The notes beneath the pieces are model-generated. The model had not been told where the DNA came from, made no database searches, and saw nothing but the letters and a program-made list of their open reading frames with translations. Positions 18,127 to 27,504 of a DNA stretch of 64,000 nt are shown here, one piece after another. Source of the DNA: Crassaminicella indica (lineage in GTDB: Bacteria; Bacillota; Clostridia; Peptostreptococcales; Thermotaleaceae); the NCBI RefSeq assembly GCF_019203185.1, contig NZ_CP078093.1:372001-436000 (forward strand), given 5' to 3'. Made by a program: the position numbers and the translations under genes. Each line of letters starts with the position of its first letter. Position 1 is the stretch's first letter.

Positions 18127-19051
18127 ATGCTTTATTCAAAGTATAATCATCTATCATTTTTACTAAATTATCTATATCAGGCTTACTCATTTGCGCATTT
18201 GCTCCTACTTCCTCTCCTTTATGATATAAATCATCAGTAATCAAAGAGGAGAATATAATCACAGGAAGTGCATTTAAAATAGCATCCTCTTTTATTTTAC
18301 GCGTCAAAGTATGTCCATCCATTTGTGGCATTTCAATATCTGTTATCAAAGCATCTACATATTTTAAAAAGTCTTTTCCTTTTTCTTTTGCTAAATTAGT
18401 TAAATAGTCATATACCTGCTGTCCATCATCAAAAAATGTGAGATTGACATATCCAGCTTCTGTTAATACATCCTTTAATAAATTTCTAATTGTTGTAGAA
18501 TCATCTGCTAAAACCAATTTTACATCGGCTCTTTTTTTATTATACTGAATTTTTTCAATACCTTTATCATATCCACCATAAGAAGACTTGTTTGGTGAAC
18601 TAATATCCATAAATATTTTTTCAAAATCTAAAAGCATTAATATTTTATTATCCATTACAATATTTCCAATAACTTGAGAATCTATAACGATTTCATCTGG
18701 CTTTTCAATCTGATTCCAGCCTATACGATGAATCCCCACAACTTTATCTACTAAAAACGCCACCTCTGTTTTATTAAATTCACACAATAAAGCCATTGAT
18801 TTTTCAATATTTGCTTGTTTTTCCTTTTCTAAAGTATGTTTTAAATCTATTAGAGTAATAGTTTTTCCACGAATCAATGTCATTCCTGCTATAGAAGGAG
18901 ATGTATTCGGGATTTGTGTAATATTGCTTACTTGAAATATCTCTTTTGTTTTTACAACATTAATAGCATAATGTTTATGTCCTACAATAAACTCAAGTAC
19001 TTCTACTTCTCCCGTTCCACTTTCTAATAATATTCCTTTTGTCTCATTCAT
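18125..19051 (-). CDS. cheV: CheV, CheW-receiver chemotaxis coupling protein
   Basis: Adaptor that couples chemoreceptors to the CheA kinase and can be tuned by phosphorylation. Residues 1-165 form a CheW-like domain (EVLEFIVGHKHYAINV, then a RGKTITLIDL strand). Residues 176-308 form a receiver domain with the acidic pair in LADDS and phospho-acceptor Asp238 in ITDIEMPQMDGH. Length and order are standard. AGGAGG lies 7 bases before the ATG. It stands alone here, but a large chemoreceptor lies at 48.4 kb, so the organism is presumably chemotactic. Confidence 0.93.
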   Translation of the reverse strand: MNETKGILLESGTGEVEVLEFIVGHKHYAINVVKTKEIFQVSNITQIPNTSPSIAGMTLIRGKTITLIDLKHTLEKEKQANIEKSMALLCEFNKTEVAFLVDKVVGIHRIGWNQIEKPDEIVIDSQVIGNIVMDNKILMLLDFEKIFMDISSPNKSSYGGYDKGIEKIQYNKKRADVKLVLADDSTTIRNLLKDVLTEAGYVNLTFFDDGQQVYDYLTNLAKEKGKDFLKYVDALITDIEMPQMDGHTLTRKIKEDAILNALPVIIFSSLITDDLYHKGEEVGANAQMSKPDIDNLVKMIDDYTLNKA

Positions 19052-19372
19052 GAATATTCCTCCTAGTAAAATATAATCCCCACCTAAGAAAATTCTTAAT
19101 ACTATTCGAAAATCCCCTTGTTGGCAGTCCTATAATTAAATATACAAAATCATTATTAACATTTTTTATAACATTCTCTATTTTTTTATATTTTCCTCCT
19201 TTTTTCGAATAATTTTTATATTTTTCTATATATAAATCTATATTTCATTTATTTGATCTCTCGAAACACTATTTATTATATATTTCTTGTAAATTATAGT
19301 AAATTATGTTATTTTGAATAATGTGTATGAATAATTTTTATTTTTTTACTAATTTGAAAGGAGGAGAACTAC
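19052..19372. other. Divergent intergenic region, no gene seen
   Basis: About 320 AT-rich bases between divergent cheV and the lysO pair. It must carry both promoters. I saw no sigma-D-type motif, riboswitch or clear operator, only a short palindrome AAGAAAATTCTT near 19087. Confidence 0.5.
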
Positions 19373-19684
19373 TTGCTCACAAGACTTATGCTATACTTAT
19401 TTATTTTAGCTGTTGGCGCTTTCATTGGATTAAAGGGAAATTTGAAAGAACAAATTACTAGTAAGATAAATACCATTCAAGCTTTATGTCTTTTATTTTT
19501 ACTTTTTATTATGGGAATAAAAATCGGTGTTGATAAAAAAGTTTTATCATCTTTCTTCAAGTTAGGATATCAAGCCGTAATTCTATCTGCATTTTCAGTT
19601 TTTTTTAGCGTCTTATTCATAAAATTGATCAAAGGGTATATTATAAAAGATATCAAGCAGGAGGTAAATAAAAATGAGTTTTAA
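19373..19684 (+). CDS. lysO1: LysO-type exporter, N-terminal half (separate subunit)
   Basis: A 103-residue membrane protein with about three hydrophobic helices, corresponding to the N-terminal domain of the lysine exporter LysO (DUF340, about 300 residues in Escherichia coli). The start is TTG 19373, 8 bases after AGGAGG within AAAGGAGGAG (19357-19366), which is better placed than the internal ATG. It overlaps the next gene by 11 bases, so the two are translationally coupled and probably assemble into one transporter. Lysine as substrate is known for the family, not shown here. Confidence 0.75.
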   Translation: MLTRLMLYLFILAVGAFIGLKGNLKEQITSKINTIQALCLLFLLFIMGIKIGVDKKVLSSFFKLGYQAVILSAFSVFFSVLFIKLIKGYIIKDIKQEVNKNEF

Positions 19685-20267
19685 AATAATAGCATCTGTA
19701 GGACTAGGAATAATCTTTGGACATTTATTTTTATCACAAGAGCTTCTACAATATACAAATATCATTATTGATATTGGATTATGTATATTATTATTCTTTG
19801 TAGGTATAGACATAGGAAGAAATAAAAAAGCCTTTTCAAAAATAAAAAATATGGGATTTAAAATATTATTAATTCCACTAATGATCGGTATAGGCAGTAT
19901 TCTTGGAAGTATTATAGGAGGATTTTTATTAAATTTACCAGTAAATGAATCTAGTGCGGTAGGTGCTGGATTTGGATGGTACACATTATCTTCCATGATG
20001 CTTATGCAGTATTCATCTGAACTAAGTGCATTAGCTTTTATATCCAATGTCTCAAGAGAAATTATCGCCCTTATTTCAATCCCATTTGTTTCAAAATATA
20101 TTGGTGATCTTGAAGCAATCGCCCCTGCTGGTGCTACTGCAATGGACACATCTCTGCCTATTATCTCAAATGCTACAAACTCAAAAGCAGCTATTATTGC
20201 TTTTATTACAGGAGTAATATTATCTAGTTCAGTACCAATTTTAGTCCCAATTCTCATAAATATTTAA
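19674..20267 (+). CDS. lysO2: LysO-type exporter, C-terminal half (separate subunit)
   Basis: A 197-residue integral membrane protein matching the C-terminal domain of LysO. It shows VGAGFGWYTLSSMML, SNVSREIIALISIP and GATAMDTSLP in the order characteristic of the family. It follows the N-terminal half with an 11-base overlap and in a different frame. Neither piece shows decay, so I read this as a natural two-gene form rather than a frameshifted pseudogene. The likely role is amino-acid (lysine) export across the cytoplasmic membrane. The long opposite-strand frame here is a shadow. Confidence 0.85.
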   Translation: MSFKIIASVGLGIIFGHLFLSQELLQYTNIIIDIGLCILLFFVGIDIGRNKKAFSKIKNMGFKILLIPLMIGIGSILGSIIGGFLLNLPVNESSAVGAGFGWYTLSSMMLMQYSSELSALAFISNVSREIIALISIPFVSKYIGDLEAIAPAGATAMDTSLPIISNATNSKAAIIAFITGVILSSSVPILVPILINI

Positions 20268-20305
20268 AAATAATATCTCCTAATACAGATAAACAAAATC
20301 AACAC

Positions 20306-20346
20306 TAAAAAAGCAGTAATTTTATAATAAAATCGCTGCTTTTTTC
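20306..20346. terminator. Terminator between lysO2 and the NSS transporter gene
   Basis: AAAAAAGCAG pairs with CTGCTTTTTT, with further pairing inside (ATTTTATAATAAAAT). The tail runs work for both convergent genes. Confidence 0.75.
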
Positions 20347-20423
20347 AATAGCTTCTTTTTATCTTTTATATTTTATATTAACAGTCATATTTTTTACATA
20401 CACAATACTTCTTAGCATTTGCA

Positions 20424-21782
20424 TCAACCGATTCCTCCATAGAATATACCAAGAATATATACAATAATTGTAAGTCCACAGAATACGTATTTACTCATAG
20501 GCTCAAACCATATGCCAATCTCTTTATTGCGTCCTAATTGCACTTGTTCTCTTGCAAATTTAGATCCGCAAACCCAAAAGAACATAATTCCTGCAAGTAA
20601 TGCTCCTAAAGGAATAACATATATTGATATAACATCCATCCAAGCTCCAAGCTTGTCGCCACTTTCAAGCATAACTCCAACTCCCATAGCAATAGCTGCA
20701 ATAATAGCTACTGAAGCACTCCTTGAAAATTTGAATCTTTGTTGCAATGCCTCAATAGGTGTCTCAAATAAGTTCATCAATGAACTTACACCAGCAAACA
20801 ATACTGCTACGAAGAACAAAACAGAAAATAATTGACCCATAGGCATCATTTTAAATACATTTGGCATAGTAATAAACATAAGAGGTGGTCCTGCTGCTGG
20901 GTCCATATTAAAAGCAAATACAGATGGTATAATTACAAGAGCCGCTAACATCGCTGCACAAGTATCGAAAAATGCAACATGTTTTGCACAGCCAACAACA
21001 TCTTCATTTTTTTTCAAATAGCTACCATAAACAACTGTTCCTGAACCTGCTAGTGAAAGAGAAAAGAAAGCCTGTCCCAAAGCATATACCCATGTTTTAG
21101 GGTCCTTCAAAAATTCCCATTTAGGTACAAATAGATATTTATATCCTTCTATTGCCCCAGGTAAGGTTACTACACGAATAGCAAGTATAAGAAATAGTAA
21201 GAAAAAAGCAGGCATCATAATTTTATTTGCCTTTTCAATTCCTTTAGCTACCCCCATAAGCATAACAATAAATGTTATTGCCAAACCTGCAAAATGCCAA
21301 CCAAGACTTCCAAATTCACCCGCAATTTCTCCAAAATAAGCACCGCTATTTGTTGCTGATATTACAGCTCCAGTTATTGCTCCTACAGTAAACCTAAGAA
21401 TCCATCCTACAACAACCGCATAGCCAAGTGCAATACCCAATGAACCAATTACTGGAATAAGTCCTAATAAATCTCCATTTTTCTTATTTCGTCTTTCAAA
21501 GGCTTTTTTAAATGCCCCCAAAGGACCTGTACCCATTGCTCGTCCAAATGACATTTCTCCTATTACTCCGGTAAAACCAATCACCATAACAAAAATAAAA
21601 TAAGGAACTAAAAATGCAGCACCGCCAAATTGACCTACTCTATAAGGAAACATCCATATATTTCCCATTCCTACTGCTGAACCAATACATGCTAAAATAA
21701 ATCCAATTTTAGAGCTAAATGTTTCACGATTAGCTATTTCTCCATTTTTACTGATAACGTTTTCCTTGCCAGTATTCGACAT
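20424..21782 (-). CDS. Sodium-dependent amino-acid transporter, NSS family (TnaT-like)
   Basis: Neurotransmitter:sodium symporter of 452 residues with about 12 membrane helices. The N-terminal sodium/substrate-site segment reads GSAVGMGNIWMFPYRVGQFGG-like, the family hallmark. It lies directly downstream of tnaA on the same strand. Bacterial NSS proteins next to tryptophanase (TnaT of Symbiobacterium) import tryptophan, so tryptophan is the likely substrate by inference. The start is ATG 21782 with AAGAGGTG (21788-21795) upstream; the 23 extra codons of the longer frame lack a ribosome binding site and look like the leader. No frameshifts are seen. Confidence 0.85.
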   Translation of the reverse strand: MSNTGKENVISKNGEIANRETFSSKIGFILACIGSAVGMGNIWMFPYRVGQFGGAAFLVPYFIFVMVIGFTGVIGEMSFGRAMGTGPLGAFKKAFERRNKKNGDLLGLIPVIGSLGIALGYAVVVGWILRFTVGAITGAVISATNSGAYFGEIAGEFGSLGWHFAGLAITFIVMLMGVAKGIEKANKIMMPAFFLLFLILAIRVVTLPGAIEGYKYLFVPKWEFLKDPKTWVYALGQAFFSLSLAGSGTVVYGSYLKKNEDVVGCAKHVAFFDTCAAMLAALVIIPSVFAFNMDPAAGPPLMFITMPNVFKMMPMGQLFSVLFFVAVLFAGVSSLMNLFETPIEALQQRFKFSRSASVAIIAAIAMGVGVMLESGDKLGAWMDVISIYVIPLGALLAGIMFFWVCGSKFAREQVQLGRNKEIGIWFEPMSKYVFCGLTIIVYILGIFYGGIG

Positions 21783-21840
21783 AGATTCACCTCTTATCAT
21801 CATCTTTTTCATGAACATATTCATATTCAGTGTAAAGATT

Positions 21841-21865
21841 ACCTGCATCATATATTGATGCAGGT
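21841..21865 (-). other. Strong hairpin between tnaA and the transporter gene
   Basis: ACCTGCATCA and TGATGCAGGT form a perfect 10-bp stem with a 5-base loop, 14 bases after the tnaA stop codon and 60 bases before the transporter start. Only a weak T-run follows on the minus strand. It may be a partial terminator or mRNA-stabilising element that sets the tnaA/transporter ratio. Confidence 0.6.
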
Positions 21866-21878
21866 AAATTACTTTTTA

Positions 21879-23264
21879 TTACTCACCTATTGGTGCAAGA
21901 CTTGCTTGGAAATGTCTAAGGATTGGTGGCTCCCATGTAATTTTATAACCTTTTACTTCACTTGCTCTTTCTTTAATAGCAATCAATGCATCTGCCATAA
22001 TATCTATATGCGCTTGAGTATACACACGACGAGGAATTGCTAAACGTGTAAATTCAAATTCAGCTTTCAATTGCTCTCCAGTATCAGGATCATTTCCTAA
22101 CATATAAGATCCAATATCGCATGTACGGATTCCTGCTTCTTTATAAAGCTCAACAGCAAGTGCTTGTCCTGGAAACTCATTATAAGGAATATGAGGGAAC
22201 ATTGCTTTAGCATCCACAAATATACCATGACCACCTACTGGTGATTGATATGCAATACCTGCTTCATCAAGTCTTGCTGCAAGGTATTCCATTTGTCCAA
22301 TACGATATCTTAAGTAGTTTTCGTCAAGTCCTTCTTCAAGACCAATTGCTAAACACTCAAGATCACGACCTGAAAGACCACCATATGTAACAAAGCCTTC
22401 AAAGGAAATTGTACGACCTTTACAAGCTTGGAATAATTCATCATCATCTTTAATTCCAATTAAACCACCCATATTTACGATGGTATCCTTCTTAGCACTC
22501 ATTGTAAACATATCAGCATAGCTAAACATCTCTTTAACTATTTCTTTTATTGATTTATTTTCATAACCTGGCTCACGTTGTTTTACAAAATAAGCATTTT
22601 CTGCATAACGTGCAGCATCTATAGAGAATTTAATGCCATATTTTTTACAAATAGCTGCTGTTTCTCTAACATTTTGCATAGATACAGGCTGACCCCCTGC
22701 AGAGTTATTTGTTACTGTCATGATAACAAGTCCAATTTTTTCTGGTCCATGCTTTTTGATTAAAGACTCTAATTTTTCAACATCCATATTCCCTTTAAAA
22801 GGTACTCGTTTTGTTGGATCTGCAGCATCTTTAACTACACAGTCAATAGCTCTTGCACCAGCTAACTCAACATGCGCTCTTGTTGTATCAAAGTGCATAT
22901 TAGAAATAGAATATTTTCCTTTTTCAAGCAATAGCCCAAAAAGAACCTTCTCTGCTGCACGACCTTGATGAACCGGTTGGATATACTTATATCCAAAAAT
23001 TTCTTGAGCTTTCTCTACTAATTTAAAATAGCTTGATGCACCTGCATAAGCTTCGTCACCTCTCATAACTCCAGCCCATTGCTCTTGACTCATTGCATTT
23101 GTCCCACTATCTGTCAATAAATCTATGTAAACATCTTCACCTTTAAGATTAAAAAGATTATATTTTGCCTCTGCAATCTTTTGTTCTCTTTCCTCACGAG
23201 TAAGCATCTTAATAGTCTCTACCATCTTAATTCTAAATGGTTCTGGTATGTATTTTATTCCCAT
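21879..23264 (-). CDS. tnaA: Tryptophanase
   Basis: PLP-dependent beta-eliminating lyase that converts tryptophan to indole, pyruvate and ammonia. PLP lysine is Lys259 in MSAKKD. Two positions separate tryptophanase from tyrosine phenol-lyase. Asp126 in HFDTTRAH matches the Asp of tryptophanase, not the Thr of TPL. The segment [12 protein letters not shown] matches tryptophanase and lacks the Arg that TPL uses to bind phenol. The protein has 461 residues from the ATG at 23264, which has TGGAGGG 6 bases upstream. The longer frame starts inside that ribosome binding site. It is flanked by ridA and the transporter on the same strand, forming a catabolic operon. Confidence 0.93.
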   Translation of the reverse strand: MGIKYIPEPFRIKMVETIKMLTREEREQKIAEAKYNLFNLKGEDVYIDLLTDSGTNAMSQEQWAGVMRGDEAYAGASSYFKLVEKAQEIFGYKYIQPVHQGRAAEKVLFGLLLEKGKYSISNMHFDTTRAHVELAGARAIDCVVKDAADPTKRVPFKGNMDVEKLESLIKKHGPEKIGLVIMTVTNNSAGGQPVSMQNVRETAAICKKYGIKFSIDAARYAENAYFVKQREPGYENKSIKEIVKEMFSYADMFTMSAKKDTIVNMGGLIGIKDDDELFQACKGRTISFEGFVTYGGLSGRDLECLAIGLEEGLDENYLRYRIGQMEYLAARLDEAGIAYQSPVGGHGIFVDAKAMFPHIPYNEFPGQALAVELYKEAGIRTCDIGSYMLGNDPDTGEQLKAEFEFTRLAIPRRVYTQAHIDIMADALIAIKERASEVKGYKITWEPPILRHFQASLAPIGE

Positions 23265-23342
23265 AATCAAACCCTCCATTTTTTCTATTTTTATTTTTTA
23301 TCATACAAATCATAATGATTTAGTATGAATAAATCACTATCA

Positions 23343-23726
23343 TTAACCTTCTATTGCAATTGCTTCAATTTCTACTAATGCATCCTTAGGTAATCTAGCT
23401 ACTTCTATTGCCGAACGTGCTGGATAATTAGAATCTCCAAACAGTTCTTCATATACCTTATTCATCTTAGCAAAGTTATTCATATCACTAAGAAAAACCG
23501 TTGTCTTTAAAACTTTATCAAGACCTGATCCTACAGACTCAAGTATTTGACGCAAATTCTCAATAGATTGTCTTGTTTGCCCTTCGATACCACCATCTGC
23601 AAATTCTCCTGTATTCGGATCAATCGGAAGCTGTCCTGAAACAAATATAAGCTTCGAACCTATCGTTCCTTGTGAATATGGACCTATAGCTTGCGGTGCC
23701 TTTTCTGTATTAATAATTTTTTTCAT
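23343..23726 (-). CDS. ridA: RidA family enamine/imine deaminase
   Basis: Small trimeric enzyme that hydrolyses reactive enamine/imine intermediates such as 2-aminoacrylate. The motif IGPYSQG near residue 17, GQLPIDP and the C-terminal VEIEAIA with RSAIEV(A)RLPKDALVE are typical, including the substrate-binding Arg of the RSA segment. It has 127 residues from ATG 23726, with GGGAGGCGAGG just upstream. It is the first gene of the tna operon. The pairing makes sense because tryptophanase releases 2-aminoacrylate, which RidA would clear to pyruvate and ammonia. Confidence 0.93.
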   Translation of the reverse strand: MKKIINTEKAPQAIGPYSQGTIGSKLIFVSGQLPIDPNTGEFADGGIEGQTRQSIENLRQILESVGSGLDKVLKTTVFLSDMNNFAKMNKVYEELFGDSNYPARSAIEVARLPKDALVEIEAIAIEG

Positions 23727-23749
23727 ATTCCTCGCCTCCCTTTGAGATA

Positions 23750-23778
23750 ATATTATCACCATTATAAAATTTAGTCAA
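23750..23778 (-). promoter_or_regulatory. Candidate promoter of the ridA-tnaA-transporter operon
   Basis: On the minus strand TTGACT (23773-23778) and TAATAT (23750-23755) are separated by 17 bases. This places the start of transcription about 17 bases before the ridA ATG. The -10 is imperfect. No other site nearby fits better. Confidence 0.4.
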
Positions 23779-24087
23779 TCTTTTTATAGACTTTTGTCAA
23801 ATTTTCAAAAATTCTATCACATTTTTATGTATTTATAAGTTATTCTGCTGGTTTTTATTTCTATTTTTTATCTTTGAAAAGGTTTTCTTTTCTTCTTTTT
23901 TGTATTTTTGTTATTGTTTTCTAAAATGTAAATATAAAACAAGAAAATATTTTTTTATATTGATGATAATTTTTTCTAACGATTTCTCAATTTTATTATT
24001 ATATTGCATTTTTTATATCGTTATGATAACCTACTATATGAACTGCATAAAGCATTTCAATAAGAAGTATAAGAGTAGGTGAATAAA
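23779..24087. other. Divergent control region between ridA and the YheO-like regulator
   Basis: About 310 very AT-rich bases with no gene. It probably holds the regulator promoter and the binding site through which it controls the tna operon, but I could not pick out a specific operator. Confidence 0.4.
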
Positions 24088-24771
24088 ATGAACCAAACTA
24101 TACTAAAACAATACAGCATTCTTGTAGAATTTTTAGGTAAAACCTTAGGCCCTGACTACGAGGTTGTCCTTCACGATACAAAAAATTATACTAATTCTAT
24201 CGTAGCTATCGCCAACGGTCATATCAGTGGTCGAACTATTGGTGCTCCAATGACAAACTTCGGCTTAAATGTAATTTCAGATAAAAGCTATAAAAACTGC
24301 GATTATAAACTCAATTACAACGGTATATCTAAAGACCAAAGGATTTTGAGGTCTTCAACCATGTTTATCAAGGACGAGAATGAAGAATTAGTTGGAATGT
24401 TATGCATTAACTTTGATGACAGAAGATATGTAGATATAAGCAACCAAATATTAAAATTGTGCCATCCCGATGAATTGGTTGAACAAAACAGCACTTATAA
24501 GTCTGTTAATTCCATTATTGATGAAGCAGAAAGTTTTTCTGGCTCAATTGCCGAAGTAACATCAACTGTATTAAAAAAAGTTTTATCCGATAATAACATT
24601 CCTATTGATCGCTTAACACAAGATGAACGCTTACGTATTGTAGATATTTTAAATCAGAAGGGTATTTTCATGCTAAAAGGTGCCGTAAGCGAAGTTGCAA
24701 AACAGCTTCATTGCTCAGAGCCTAGTATCTATAGGTACTTAAACAAGCTTCAAAAATATAAAGAAGATTAA
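24088..24771 (+). CDS. YheO-like PAS/HTH transcriptional regulator
   Basis: DNA-binding regulator with an N-terminal YheO-like PAS domain (about residues 5-115; LGPDYEVVLHDT, then IVAIANGHISGRTIG) and a C-terminal helix-turn-helix (SEVAKQLHCSEPSIYRYLNKL at about 200-220). Such proteins often sit next to RidA and amino-acid catabolic genes. Here it is divergent from the ridA-tnaA-transporter operon, so control of that operon, possibly in response to an amino acid or metabolite, is a reasonable inference. The start is ATG 24088, preceded by GTAGGTG at 6 bases; the upstream GTG lies inside that site. Confidence 0.85.
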   Translation: MNQTILKQYSILVEFLGKTLGPDYEVVLHDTKNYTNSIVAIANGHISGRTIGAPMTNFGLNVISDKSYKNCDYKLNYNGISKDQRILRSSTMFIKDENEELVGMLCINFDDRRYVDISNQILKLCHPDELVEQNSTYKSVNSIIDEAESFSGSIAEVTSTVLKKVLSDNNIPIDRLTQDERLRIVDILNQKGIFMLKGAVSEVAKQLHCSEPSIYRYLNKLQKYKED

Positions 24772-24776
24772 ATACA

Positions 24777-24810
24777 AAAATCCCCTATCCTAAGATAGAG
24801 GATTTTTTTG
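24777..24810. terminator. Terminator between the regulator and the 2HCT transporter gene
   Basis: AATCCCCTATC pairs with GATAGAGGATT around CTAA, with a T-run on the right and an A-run on the left. It serves the two convergent genes. Confidence 0.8.
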
Positions 24811-24811
24811 T

Positions 24812-26095
24812 TTATAATAATATTGACAATAAACTTGTAGCCAAAATTAACATGAATGCACCACCGATCCTTGATGAAATCTGCGCAAACGGCATAAGCT
24901 CCATTCTCTTACTTGCAGAAAGCACTGCCACATCTCCTGTTCCACCCATATTTGCCATACAAAGCCCACCTGTTATAGAAGCTTCGATTGGGTAAAAGCC
25001 TAATAAATGTCCAATAAATGCAGATCCTATCGTTGCACCTATTACAGTAGTAAATACTAACACAACGTATATAACAGATAAAGAATTAATCACTGCATTC
25101 AAATCAGTATAAGCTACACCAATTCCTACTAATAATGCTGGTGTAAAGTTTGTCATAACAAATCTAAACCACTGAAATGCACCTTTTTCGTATTTTTCTG
25201 GCATAATTCCTAATACCTTTACTAGAGCAACACTAATAATCATCAAAGCATAAGAGTGGATTGGAATAAATTTAGCAAGTATTTTCCCCCATACAAAGAA
25301 GGTCGTAGATAATAATATTCCAATTCCCATAAGTTTATAGTCAAGCTTCATCTCTTCACGTGCTTCTTCTTTTATAGCCTTTTGTGATTTCATTAATTTA
25401 CCATTTCCACTCAAACTAGTTTTTTTCTTTCCTACTCTATCTAATAATCCTGCCACAACAATTGCCGTAGCATTTCCTAATGCTAAAGCTGGAACCATCT
25501 TTGACATGATTTGTACTGGATCTACGTTTAATACTTGTCCAAATATTTGAGATAGAGGAACTGCTCCTGCTCCCATACCACCTCCCATAATTGGAATAGC
25601 TACATAAAGGATTGCTTCTTTAGCTCCATATCCCATAATCATACCAATAATTCCAGTTAGACCTAAAGCTGCAATAACACCACCAAGAATCACAGGCAAA
25701 TATCTTATAGCAGCACTAATTAATAATTTTCGATCCATTCCTAAAATACTACCAGTAATAAGTGCAGCAATATAAAAGCTTAAGAATCCTTCACCCTTCA
25801 TAAAATTTGTCATAATTTCTTTTGAAGCTTCTGGTAGCACCCCATACGTAACTAACGCTGCAGACCCAAATATAACAATAATTGCACCTCCACCTAAATA
25901 ATCCTTTACAATCGGCAAACGATTTCCAACTTCATTAAGCACCGCACCTACAATCATCATCAAGGGAAATGCTCCGATCATTCCCTTTGGCAGCACACCC
26001 ATATAGGTTGCCCCTAAGACAACAACTGTCAAAACAGCAAACATCTGCAAAGAGATTCCCATTATTTGAAATCCTTTATTTTCATTTAATGTCAT
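24812..26095 (-). CDS. 2-hydroxycarboxylate transporter (2HCT family), probable Na+/malate symporter
   Basis: Secondary transporter of the 2HCT family (CitS, MaeN, CimH), 427 residues with about 11 membrane segments. Both glycine-rich re-entrant-loop motifs are visible: IMGGGMGAGAVPLSQ at about 165-180 and CMANMGGTGDVAVLSAS near the C-terminus. Members carry citrate and/or malate with sodium. The substrate is inferred as malate because the next gene upstream in the transcript is malic enzyme and a CitAB/MalKR-type sensor system follows. AAAGGAGGAAG precedes the ATG. The gap to malic enzyme is 14 bases, so the two form an operon. Confidence 0.88.
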   Translation of the reverse strand: MTLNENKGFQIMGISLQMFAVLTVVVLGATYMGVLPKGMIGAFPLMMIVGAVLNEVGNRLPIVKDYLGGGAIIVIFGSAALVTYGVLPEASKEIMTNFMKGEGFLSFYIAALITGSILGMDRKLLISAAIRYLPVILGGVIAALGLTGIIGMIMGYGAKEAILYVAIPIMGGGMGAGAVPLSQIFGQVLNVDPVQIMSKMVPALALGNATAIVVAGLLDRVGKKKTSLSGNGKLMKSQKAIKEEAREEMKLDYKLMGIGILLSTTFFVWGKILAKFIPIHSYALMIISVALVKVLGIMPEKYEKGAFQWFRFVMTNFTPALLVGIGVAYTDLNAVINSLSVIYVVLVFTTVIGATIGSAFIGHLLGFYPIEASITGGLCMANMGGTGDVAVLSASKRMELMPFAQISSRIGGAFMLILATSLLSILL

Positions 26096-26109
26096 ATATC
26101 TTCCTCCTT

Positions 26110-27282
26110 TTATATTCTTGAAATACCTGTATCCTTAGCAGCTTTGGCAACTGCCTTTGCAACATTTTCAACAATTCTTTTGTCAAAAGGCTTTGGAATA
26201 ATATATTCTTCATTTAATTCATTCTCATCAATGATTTCTGCAATAGCACGAGCTGCCGCAACCTTCATTTCTTCATTAATATCACTTGCTCTTACAGATA
26301 ATGCACCTTTAAATATTCCAGGGAAAGCTAATACATTATTAATTTGATTTGCAAAATCTGATCTTCCTGAACCCACTACTCTTGCTCCTGCCTCTTTTGC
26401 TAATGATGGCATAATTTCTGGAATTGGATTTGCCATAGCAAATACGATATTCTCTTTATTCATAGATTCCACCATTTCTTTTGTCACTACATTAGGAGCT
26501 GAAACCCCTATGAATACATCAGCATTCTTTAAAGCATCTTCTAATGTTCCTTTTTCATTATTTGGATTTGTTATTTTTGCAAGTTCCTCTTTTAATTCAT
26601 CGTTATCCTCTTTCCCTTCATAAAGAATGCCCGTTTTTCCACATACTAAAATATTCTTCGCATGCATATTCAGCAGCATCTTAACAATCGCAGAACCTGC
26701 AGCTCCTGGTCCATTCACTACGATTTTTATATCTTCCCAATTTTTATTTACTAGCTTTAAGGCATTTATAAGCCCTGCAACAACTACGATAGCTGTTCCA
26801 TGCTGGTCATCATGAAATACAGGAATATCTAATTCCTTCTTAAGTCTTTTCTCAATTTCAATACATCTTGGAGCAGAAATGTCCTCAAGATTAATCCCTC
26901 CAAAGGTAGGTGATAATTTCTTTACTAAATCTACAATTTCATCTACATCCTTTGTATCTACACATATAGGAAATGCATCTATTCCAGCAAACTCTTTAAA
27001 TAATACAGCTTTCCCTTCCATTACAGGCATAGCAGCTTCAGGTCCAATATCTCCAAGACCTAGTACTGCACTGCCGTCACTTACAACAGCAACCAAATTC
27101 CCTTTTGAAGTATACTTATATACTTCCTCCCTTTTTTCTGCAATTTTTCTACATGGCTCCGCTACCCCGGGTGTATATGCTATACTTAATTCGTCTTTAT
27201 TTGATACACTTACCTTTGATACAATACTAATTTTTCCTTGATGCTCTTGATGAACTTCTAATGCTTTTTTAGCATAATCCAT
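26110..27282 (-). CDS. NAD(P)-dependent malic enzyme
   Basis: Decarboxylates malate to pyruvate and CO2 with reduction of NAD(P). The short bacterial form of 390 residues shows the YTPGVAEPCR active-site segment, DGSAVLGLGDIGP, FHDDQHGTA and the Rossmann glycines GPGAAGSA. I chose ATG 27282 (MDYAKK), 9 bases after GAAAGGA. The ATG at 27291 sits directly on that site. It is cotranscribed with the 2HCT transporter, giving import plus conversion of malate into pyruvate. Coenzyme preference cannot be read with confidence. Confidence 0.93.
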   Translation of the reverse strand: MDYAKKALEVHQEHQGKISIVSKVSVSNKDELSIAYTPGVAEPCRKIAEKREEVYKYTSKGNLVAVVSDGSAVLGLGDIGPEAAMPVMEGKAVLFKEFAGIDAFPICVDTKDVDEIVDLVKKLSPTFGGINLEDISAPRCIEIEKRLKKELDIPVFHDDQHGTAIVVVAGLINALKLVNKNWEDIKIVVNGPGAAGSAIVKMLLNMHAKNILVCGKTGILYEGKEDNDELKEELAKITNPNNEKGTLEDALKNADVFIGVSAPNVVTKEMVESMNKENIVFAMANPIPEIMPSLAKEAGARVVGSGRSDFANQINNVLAFPGIFKGALSVRASDINEEMKVAAARAIAEIIDENELNEEYIIPKPFDKRIVENVAKAVAKAAKDTGISRI

Positions 27283-27448
27283 TTTTCTCATTCCTTTCTA
27301 TATCCTTTAAGCTTTGTTATACAGCATCATCTGTTATATCTCATTATAAATAAATTAATTATTTCTTAAATATTTAAAAATTATTCTAATACTTTTCTAA
27401 ATAAAAAACATATTGTTAAATTATTTTCAAACTAAAAAATTCCTACAA

Positions 27449-27496
27449 GCATTAAAAAAACTCCTATAGACAAAAATTTGTCAATAAGAGTTTTAT
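27449..27496 (-). terminator. Terminator of the two-component system operon
   Basis: On the minus strand AAAACTC..TTGACAAA pairs with TTTGTC..GAGTTTT, followed by a T-run. It lies just after the response-regulator gene and separates it from malic enzyme. Confidence 0.8.
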
Positions 27497-27504
27497 TTAT
27501 TTTA

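Noticed and set aside
19613-20257. Long minus-strand open frame (214 codons) opposite lysO2
   Set aside because: It mirrors the real transporter gene, has no ribosome binding site and its composition reflects the complementary strand.
21879-23264. Tyrosine phenol-lyase
   Set aside because: The substrate-specifying positions (Asp126; no Arg in the [11 protein letters not shown] segment) match tryptophanase instead.
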